A DNA stretch of 19,966 bases from GCA-2862585 sp965277895. Lineage in GTDB: Bacteria; Bacteroidota; Bacteroidia; Flavobacteriales; UBA7312. Every line of letters begins with the position of its first letter. The stretch's first letter is position 1. Under the pieces are notes generated by a model. That model was not told where the DNA came from and ran no database searches. It worked only from the letters and a program-made list of their open reading frames with translations. The DNA is taken from positions 1 through 19,966 of the forward strand of contig CBDIDR010000002.1 of NCBI GenBank assembly GCA_965277895.1, in the 5' to 3' direction. Positions 14,792-19,966 of this stretch are shown here, one piece after another. The translations under genes were made by a program, and so were the position numbers.

Positions 14792-15709
14792 ATGCTGTAT
14801 TTTTGCATTGCATTACCATTATTAATTTCGTGTCAAACTAAAACTAATTCAACAAAACCTATGGATCACAATTATTTTGAAAATCTAACACCAGAAGAAA
14901 GAAGAGTCATAGTTGATAAAGGCACGGAAGCTCCATTTACTGGTGAATACGATAATTTTTATGAAGCAGGCATTTTCGTTTGCCGTGCTTGTGGAAATCA
15001 TTTATATGATTCTTCATCCAAGTTTGATGCGGGTTGTGGTTGGCCTGCTTTTGATAAAGTTAAGGAAGGTGCTATAAATAAATACTCTGATTTTCATTTA
15101 GGATATGAACGTACAGAAATTACTTGTGCAAAATGTGACGGTCATCTTGGTCATGTATTTCTTGGAGAGAAACTGACACCTGAAAACACACGTCATTGTG
15201 TCAACAGTATCAGCATCCGATTTATAGCTAATGACTCTCTCAAAAAGGCCACTTTTGCAGCAGGTTGTTTTTGGGGTGTAGAAGAATTGTATAGATCACT
15301 AAAAGGGGTTTATTCAACTGACGTTGGTTATATTGGCGGTGATACTAAAAACCCTACATACAAAGAAGTGTGCTATGAAAACACTAATCACGCTGAAGCG
15401 GTTGAAGTTCTTTACGACCCTAAGCAAGTGTCATTTGAGGAGTTAATTAATATTTTTTGGGAAAATCATAACCCAACGACTTTAAACAGACAAGGGCCTG
15501 ATGTGGGAACCCAATACCGTTCTGCGGTATTTTATCACGATGATGAGCAAAAAGATATTGCCATTAAAACGATGAAAGCTTTGGATGATTCGGATAAGTT
15601 TAAAAATCCTGTAGTGACTCAAATTGTTCCTTCCGAAATATTTTATAGAGCCGAAGAGTACCATCAAGAGTATCTCTTCAAGCGTGGGAAAGGCAGTTGT
15701 AGCAATTAA
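14792..15709 (+). CDS. msrBA: Lipoprotein MsrB-MsrA fusion, bifunctional peptide methionine sulfoxide reductase
   Basis: Repairs oxidised methionine in proteins: MsrB reduces the R-sulfoxide and MsrA the S-sulfoxide. The ATG at 14792 is chosen because it gives a lipoprotein signal peptide (MLYFCIALPLLISC, lipobox Cys14). The frame extends to an ATG at 14675, but that would overlap the hemW start by 63 nt. The MsrB domain has zinc CxxC pairs (CRACG, CAKCDGHLGHVF), GCGWPAF, and the catalytic Cys136 in RHCVNSISIRF. The MsrA domain starts with AAGCFWGVEEL (catalytic Cys159) and has GYIGGDTKNPTY and NHAEAVEV. At 305 residues both domains are full length, in B-then-A order. The lipid anchor places repair in the envelope, so electrons must come from a periplasmic thiol donor not seen here. 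The stop overlaps the convergent kinase stop (TTAA). Confidence 0.95.
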   Translation: MLYFCIALPLLISCQTKTNSTKPMDHNYFENLTPEERRVIVDKGTEAPFTGEYDNFYEAGIFVCRACGNHLYDSSSKFDAGCGWPAFDKVKEGAINKYSDFHLGYERTEITCAKCDGHLGHVFLGEKLTPENTRHCVNSISIRFIANDSLKKATFAAGCFWGVEELYRSLKGVYSTDVGYIGGDTKNPTYKEVCYENTNHAEAVEVLYDPKQVSFEELINIFWENHNPTTLNRQGPDVGTQYRSAVFYHDDEQKDIAIKTMKALDDSDKFKNPVVTQIVPSEIFYRAEEYHQEYLFKRGKGSCSN

Positions 15710-16872
15710 TTTCTGTGGAGGGATATACAAAAGACCGTTCCCTCTGGACTGGATGATTTCACAAATAGTTTTCCTAAGTGATATTCTTCTATTATTCGTT
15801 TAGACAGCGACAACCCTAAGCCCCATCCTCTTTTTTTAGTGGTAAAACCTGGCTCGAAAATACGTTTGAAATTATTTTTTGAAAGCCCTTTGCCATTGTC
15901 TTTGATTTCGATAGTTAAAAATTCTGCTTTTGATTGAATGGTAATTGTGATTTTACCTTTTCCATTCATGGCATCAGCCGCATTTTTGCAAATGTTTTCA
16001 ATTACCCATTCAAACAGTGTAGCATTAATAGGGGCATTAGCGTCATTACATTGATTATCTAGAGTAATATTGACGTTTGATGAAAGTCTATTCTGCAAAT
16101 AACTCACGGAGCTTGATAAAATATCGTAGATATTTTGATTATCTAAGTTTGGTTTTGATCCAACTTTAGAGAAGCGTTCAGTGATCGTTTCTAAGCGGAC
16201 GACATCCTTATTTATTTCCTCACATATTTCAGACATGCCCTCCTTGTTTTTTAATATTTCAACCCAAGCCATTAGCGAGGAAAGAGGAGTGCCTATTTGG
16301 TGAGCAGTTTCTTTTGCCATTCCTGCCCAGACTAAATTTTGTTCTGATTTTCGGGAACGGTTAAATGCTAAATATGCAATTAATATGAAAAAGAAGATGA
16401 CTACCAGTTGAAGGAAAGGGTAAAAACGAAGCTGAGAAAGTATATATGAATCTTTGTAATAAAGGTACTGAGTCAGAATAACTTCCCCATTCATAGTTGC
16501 CTCTATTTTAATTGGTTCATGTTGTTCGCTCATTATCTCTAACTGCTTTTTGAGATACGCATCACGAAATTTCCTATCAGGTAGATTTCTATCACCTATT
16601 ATTTCACCAACTTCATTAGTAAGAATAATAGGAATAGTAGTATTTTCTTGCATTATCCTACTTGCCAGGATATTATTTGTTGGGCCCATACCTGAGTTTA
16701 CTAACTGATAGGTAGCTTCTGCCCAAAGCTCTATTTTCTTACGTTCTTCTTTATCTAGCTCACTAACTAAATTATTGGTATAGCTTAAAGAAACTAGAGC
16801 TATAATACTTGCAAAGATTACAAGAAGAATTTTCCAATTCTTTCTCTTACTATATATGTTTATTCCTCCCAT
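15706..16872 (-). CDS. Two-component sensor histidine kinase, membrane-bound
   Basis: 388 residues. Two membrane segments (about 12-30 and 147-168) flank a periplasmic sensor of about 115 residues with no recognised fold. The cytoplasmic part has an H-box AKETAHQIGTPLSSL (phospho-acceptor His191), an N-box ENICKNAADAM, G1 DNGKG, F-box FEPGFTTK and G2 GWGLGLSLS, so autophosphorylation should be intact. The HQIGTP form of the H-box is, as I recall, a recurring Bacteroidota variant. No response regulator gene lies in the window, so it is an orphan here. Its ATG lies inside the last codons of the AsmA-like gene (13-nt overlap), which indicates co-transcription and coupling. The signal sensed is unknown. 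Confidence 0.93.
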   Translation of the reverse strand: MGGINIYSKRKNWKILLVIFASIIALVSLSYTNNLVSELDKEERKKIELWAEATYQLVNSGMGPTNNILASRIMQENTTIPIILTNEVGEIIGDRNLPDRKFRDAYLKKQLEIMSEQHEPIKIEATMNGEVILTQYLYYKDSYILSQLRFYPFLQLVVIFFFILIAYLAFNRSRKSEQNLVWAGMAKETAHQIGTPLSSLMAWVEILKNKEGMSEICEEINKDVVRLETITERFSKVGSKPNLDNQNIYDILSSSVSYLQNRLSSNVNITLDNQCNDANAPINATLFEWVIENICKNAADAMNGKGKITITIQSKAEFLTIEIKDNGKGLSKNNFKRIFEPGFTTKKRGWGLGLSLSKRIIEEYHLGKLFVKSSSPEGTVFCISLHRN

Positions 16873-17114
16873 TCAATGATACTGTCGTAGTCAGGCTGGT
16901 CTTCAATTTGCTGTTCCGATGGTTTGTCGCCAAACTCACTTTTTACAACATCTTTTAACTTTTTCTTTTCTTTTTTGAAGCCCTTGTCAAGTGATTCTCT
17001 CAGTTTTAGTGTATTGTACGAAATATCTGGGTTGTCAACAGAGCCTTTCATTTTTAGAAAGAGAGTCATACCTTTAATTCCATCATCTTCTACTACACCA
17101 AATTCTGAAACTTT
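16860..17114 (-). CDS. Frame-shifted C-terminal tail of the AsmA-like protein
   Basis: This frame reads KVSEFGVVEDDGIKGMTLF, then KMKGSVDNPDISYNTLKLRE, a Lys-rich helix and an acidic end (DYDSIIEWEE), which is the expected tail of the gene at 17093-19345. The ATG at 17069 is internal to this tail. A separate 69-residue gene starting there is possible in principle, but the coding sense upstream of that ATG and the perfect join with the larger ORF argue against it. Confidence 0.8.
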   Translation of the reverse strand, partial: KVSEFGVVEDDGIKGMTLFLKMKGSVDNPDISYNTLKLRESLDKGFKKEKKKLKDVVKSEFGDKPSEQQIEDQPDYDSIIEWEE

Positions 17115-19345
17115 CTTTTGTGTTTTCTTTTGAATTTATTACCTAAAATTTCGTTCAACAAAATCTTAAATTCATAATCCATTTCATTGTCAAATGTATG
17201 ACTTCCTGAGCCAGCCATATCTAATGCTGAGGAATAAATTTCCATAAATGGGATTTCAATTTTGTTGTTTTTTATCTCAATTTGGTTCTCTAAGTTAGAA
17301 AATTTTATTCGTTTTAGCTCATTTACACTGATGTAGTCGGACATTTCCATGAGAGGTTCAAACTCTAATAGTTCACCGTTATTTATATTAACATCTATAA
17401 AAGAATACAAGTGCTCGTCAATAGGATTAAAGTATTTATCCCACTCATTTCGCAAGTAAATCTCTGAGTCTATTTTACCTTTTAGGTGTTTATGCCTCAT
17501 GGTGCTTTGCCCGAAATTATGAAACTCATAAAACAACTGTCGTACATTAATGTTGTCTAGCAAAGTTGTACTAATTAGTCTCATCTTCCCATCCCTTAAT
17601 TGCTCAAATGTTAGGTTAGAAGTGATTTTCCCTGACATAGTTTCAAGCTCAATATTATTGACGTTTAGTTTTTTGTTTTTATACTTAATATCGCTGTGAA
17701 AATTCCGCATATGAAAACGGTCGTAGGTGAAATCATCTAAGTTGAATTTCACATTTGCGATAATGTCGTCTGGTAGTTGAACGGCTTTTACTTCGCTTGA
17801 GTTAGTTTCCGAAGTAGTATCGCTCTGCATTAATTCGTCAAATATCATCCACTTAGAGTTAAATTCACCGGCAATTTTTAAGGGTGAATTTTTTAAGAAT
17901 AGGTAAGAGAATACATTTTCAATAGCGCCAATAAATTTGAACTTACTTTCTTTGGCGAGCGTACCTTCCAATTGTTCAATGTCTAAATGGTCATCAACAA
18001 CTTTTAATTTTACATTTGAGTTAGAGAGTTTTGGACTCTGATCGTCAATGGTAAGGCTTAAATTTTCAATAGATATGTCTGCGGACTTTTTAGCCATTGC
18101 AATATCGTAATCAATATTATTTTTTAGACCAACATTTCCGTAGTAGGACACTTCGTAAGTGGCATTTCCGTCAATTGATTTTAGGTCTGATTTGTAGCCC
18201 CATTTTTCAAGTTCAGATAGATTGAGCTGAGAAGAGATATCAGTTTTAATTTTAGGGTTTTCTAGCCCGTTTATGGTGGCATTTGCTAAAATAGGCTCAT
18301 TGTTGGCGATGAGCTGAATATCCTTCAAATCTATCTGAGTGGTTTCATCTGTTCTTTTAGCCCCATTGGTGTAATTCCCATTTAATGATAATTGTTCCAA
18401 ATCAAATGGAATAACATCACTTTTCACTGTTCCATTTTTCAGCGTAAAGTCAACATCAATTGCGGCTTCTTTTTGTTGGTCGGTTATAAATTTGAGTTTG
18501 AACGAGCTTTTTCCTGTAATATCGTAATCTTCAAGTGCAGACAAATAATCTTTAGGGAGAATATCTAATGTAGAAACGATGTCAAGTTCTTTAGCTATAA
18601 TATTAACGTTTAAAGTTTCCTTGGTTTGTTTTACCTCTAAATTAAAAGGAATATCTCTAAGGCTTAAGTCAGTGGTAATATTTATACCAAATGAGTCAAT
18701 TGACATTTCAGTATTTAAATTGATATTTTCATTTGGGAGATGATTGATATTGTTTAGTGATAATCTTTTATTTAATAGTTGAGCATCAATATCAATAAAT
18801 GTATTGTTGTCTTCAATATTTAATTTCAGTAGGGTTTCTTTAATTACGAACTCACTTGCCAAGCCATTGTCTACATATTTTATTTTAATGTTGTTAAGTG
18901 CAACATTTTCTAGTCCGAAGTCTATGCTTTCTGACGCAGCAGTATCACTTTTAGTATTCCATATTTCATAGTTTGGAAGTCCATCTTTATAATAAATTGA
19001 TACATACCCATTGGCAAGTGAAATTTCTTGAATAATATAAATTTTGTTGTAAAGATCTAGAGCGTTGAATTTTACATTTACCTCATCTATTTTACAAAGT
19101 GTATCTTCCTGAAAAGCATCCAATATCATGAGTTTGTCAAACTCAACACTTACGTAAGGGAAATTTTTGATGGCAGAAAATGAAATATCACCTACCGAAA
19201 TTTCAGATTTAAGCTGTTTGTTGATTTCTTCAATTACAATTTGTTCTAGATTATCTTGTTTCAGATAAATTAAAGTAGCAGATGCTCCGAAGACAAGAAT
19301 GCCAAAGATTATAAGGGTCAGAATAATTCGCTTTACGATTCGCAT
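17093..19345 (-). CDS. AsmA-like envelope protein, broken near its C-terminus by a 1-nt frameshift
   Basis: A 750-residue ORF (about 828 if the tail at 16860-17114 is joined). One N-terminal membrane helix (MRIVKRIILTLIIFGILVFGASATLIYL) is followed by a long beta-rich region with AsmA/TamB-type features: KSEISVGDISFSAIKNFPYVSVEFDKLMI at the N-terminus and NGELLEFEPLMEMSDYISV...LKRIKFSNLEN near the C-terminus. AsmA-like proteins are thought to bridge the envelope and move phospholipid to the outer membrane. This one is Bacteroidota-specific in sequence and its role is inferred. The ORF ends KRKHKRKFQNLV and stops. Adding one A to the run at 17111-17115 restores KRKHKRKVSEFGVV and the tail. It lies 39 nt downstream of the pseudouridine synthase and overlaps the kinase, so it is probably an operon. 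Confidence 0.88.
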   Translation of the reverse strand: MRIVKRIILTLIIFGILVFGASATLIYLKQDNLEQIVIEEINKQLKSEISVGDISFSAIKNFPYVSVEFDKLMILDAFQEDTLCKIDEVNVKFNALDLYNKIYIIQEISLANGYVSIYYKDGLPNYEIWNTKSDTAASESIDFGLENVALNNIKIKYVDNGLASEFVIKETLLKLNIEDNNTFIDIDAQLLNKRLSLNNINHLPNENINLNTEMSIDSFGINITTDLSLRDIPFNLEVKQTKETLNVNIIAKELDIVSTLDILPKDYLSALEDYDITGKSSFKLKFITDQQKEAAIDVDFTLKNGTVKSDVIPFDLEQLSLNGNYTNGAKRTDETTQIDLKDIQLIANNEPILANATINGLENPKIKTDISSQLNLSELEKWGYKSDLKSIDGNATYEVSYYGNVGLKNNIDYDIAMAKKSADISIENLSLTIDDQSPKLSNSNVKLKVVDDHLDIEQLEGTLAKESKFKFIGAIENVFSYLFLKNSPLKIAGEFNSKWMIFDELMQSDTTSETNSSEVKAVQLPDDIIANVKFNLDDFTYDRFHMRNFHSDIKYKNKKLNVNNIELETMSGKITSNLTFEQLRDGKMRLISTTLLDNINVRQLFYEFHNFGQSTMRHKHLKGKIDSEIYLRNEWDKYFNPIDEHLYSFIDVNINNGELLEFEPLMEMSDYISVNELKRIKFSNLENQIEIKNNKIEIPFMEIYSSALDMAGSGSHTFDNEMDYEFKILLNEILGNKFKRKHKRKFQNLV
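17111..17115 (-). other. Single-base frameshift site in the AsmA-like gene
   Basis: On the minus strand the sequence reads AGA AAG TTT. Downstream coding sense resumes one base earlier (AAA GTT TCA GAA). A missing A in this A-run explains it fully. No canonical -1 slippery heptamer (X XXY YYZ) fits the zero frame here, so programmed frameshifting is not supported. It is either a real indel or a homopolymer sequencing error. Confidence 0.85.
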
Positions 19346-19384
19346 AATTTTTTAACGGCTATATTTCAAAATTTAGTATTCGAT

Positions 19385-19966
19385 TTATATCATCTTTAGC
19401 ATAGATATTTCTTTTTCTGATAAAAACCTGTGGCGACCTCTAGCAATATCTTTTTTGGTTAGACCAGCAAAATAAACCCTGTCCAATTTAACAATTTTAT
19501 AGCCAAGATTTTCAAAAACATTTTTTAGAGTACTATTTTTACCGATATGTATTTCTACTCCAACTTCTTTTTTTGGTGAGTTTTGAATGTATGAAATAGC
19601 CTCTATATCTACTTTATAACCGTCGACCATAACGCCGTCAACGATTTTCTGCATATCCAATGACTTTAGGTTTTTATCTAAAGTCACATGAAAGATTTTC
19701 TTTACACGTTTTCTCGGATTAGTTAGCTTTTTAGAAAGCTCACCATCGTTGGTAAAGAGGAGTAGCCCTGATGTTTGTTTGTCGAGTCTGCCAACAGGAT
19801 AAATACGCTCTTTACATGCTTTGTCGATTAATTCAAACACATTTTTTTTCCTTGGATCATCGGTTAAGGTTAAAAAGTCTTTTGGCTTGTTGAGTAATAG
19901 GTATCGTTTCGTTTCCGAATTTATGGTTTCATTATTGAATTTCACGGTATCGGACTCTAAAACCCT
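19385..19966 (-). CDS. Pseudouridine synthase, RsuA/RluB family (N-terminal S4 domain outside window)
   Basis: Converts a specific uridine in rRNA to pseudouridine. The frame is open to the window edge (RVLESDTVKFNNETINSE precedes YLLLNKP), so the GTG at 19945 is an internal Val codon and the true start lies outside. The residues before YLLLNKP are the end of an S4 RNA-binding domain. The catalytic motif is GRLDKQTSGLLLFTNDGEL, with the Asp of RLD as nucleophile, and KIFHVTLD and ARGRHRFLSEKE near the end are family-typical. About 194 residues are visible where the family has about 230-300. RluB (23S) or RsuA (16S) cannot be decided without the N-terminus, so no symbol is given. It is upstream of, and likely co-transcribed with, the AsmA-like gene. 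Confidence 0.93.
   Translation of the reverse strand, partial: RVLESDTVKFNNETINSETKRYLLLNKPKDFLTLTDDPRKKNVFELIDKACKERIYPVGRLDKQTSGLLLFTNDGELSKKLTNPRKRVKKIFHVTLDKNLKSLDMQKIVDGVMVDGYKVDIEAISYIQNSPKKEVGVEIHIGKNSTLKNVFENLGYKIVKLDRVYFAGLTKKDIARGRHRFLSEKEISMLKMI

Noticed and set aside
16860..17069. A separate 69-residue gene between the kinase and the AsmA-like gene
   Set aside because: Its reading frame is coding upstream of its ATG and joins the AsmA-like protein exactly if one A is restored, so it is the tail of that gene.
17093..17130. Programmed -1 ribosomal frameshift in the AsmA-like gene
   Set aside because: The A-rich region was checked for X XXY YYZ in the zero frame and none fits; no obvious downstream stem was seen. 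A simple one-base loss explains it better.

Overview
The window looks like chromosome from a low-GC member of the Bacteroidota, probably Flavobacteriia-like. The evidence is a secreted protein with a type IX secretion (T9SS) type A C-terminal sorting domain, 'GC(T/M)D..A.N(Y/F)N...DGSC' repeats typical of that phylum, Bacteroidota-style -7 promoter boxes (TAnnTTTG) instead of E. coli-type ones, weak Shine-Dalgarno signals and generally AT-rich DNA. Nothing points to a prophage, transposon, CRISPR array, tRNA or rRNA.

Layout. 1-650 (+) is the C-terminal two thirds of tryptophanyl-tRNA synthetase. 709-6127 (-) is one very large secreted protein gene: signal peptide, thioredoxin-like domain, lamin-tail domain, LRR array, Cys-rich repeats, fibronectin-III modules, T9SS signal. 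It is now broken in two by a cluster of reading-frame lesions at about 2785-3025. 6244-10546 (-) holds a two-gene operon of secreted amidohydrolase-like proteins. Back to back with it is a + operon, 10627-12234, of a small four-helix membrane protein and hflX. 12231-13306 (-) holds a YjbR/MmcQ protein and a cyclase/formamidase-family hydrolase, overlapping by ATGA. 13307-13606 is non-coding and carries a striking array of A-tracts at helical (about 10 bp) spacing that runs on into the 3' end of hemW (13607-14737, -). Divergent from hemW is a lipoprotein MsrB-MsrA fusion (14792-15709, +). 15706-19966 (-) holds a pseudouridine synthase (cut by the window edge), an AsmA-like protein with a 1-nt frameshift near its end, and a sensor histidine kinase.

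Most genes are housekeeping or envelope functions: translation and ribosome (trpS, hflX, pseudouridine synthase), haem and Fe-S handling (hemW), oxidative repair of envelope proteins (msrBA), envelope sensing and assembly (AsmA-like, histidine kinase). The gene layout is compact. Both convergent gene pairs with measurable overlap share their stop codons inside a 4-nt palindrome (CTAG and TTAA).

The most unusual items are the phased A-tract array, the clustered frame lesions that split the giant T9SS protein, a thioredoxin domain without its CxxC pair, a 315-bp higher-order duplication inside the LRR array, and amidohydrolase modules without the HxH metal motif. Two separate frame-lesion sites in otherwise intact genes mean that assembly or homopolymer error must be excluded before calling either gene dead.
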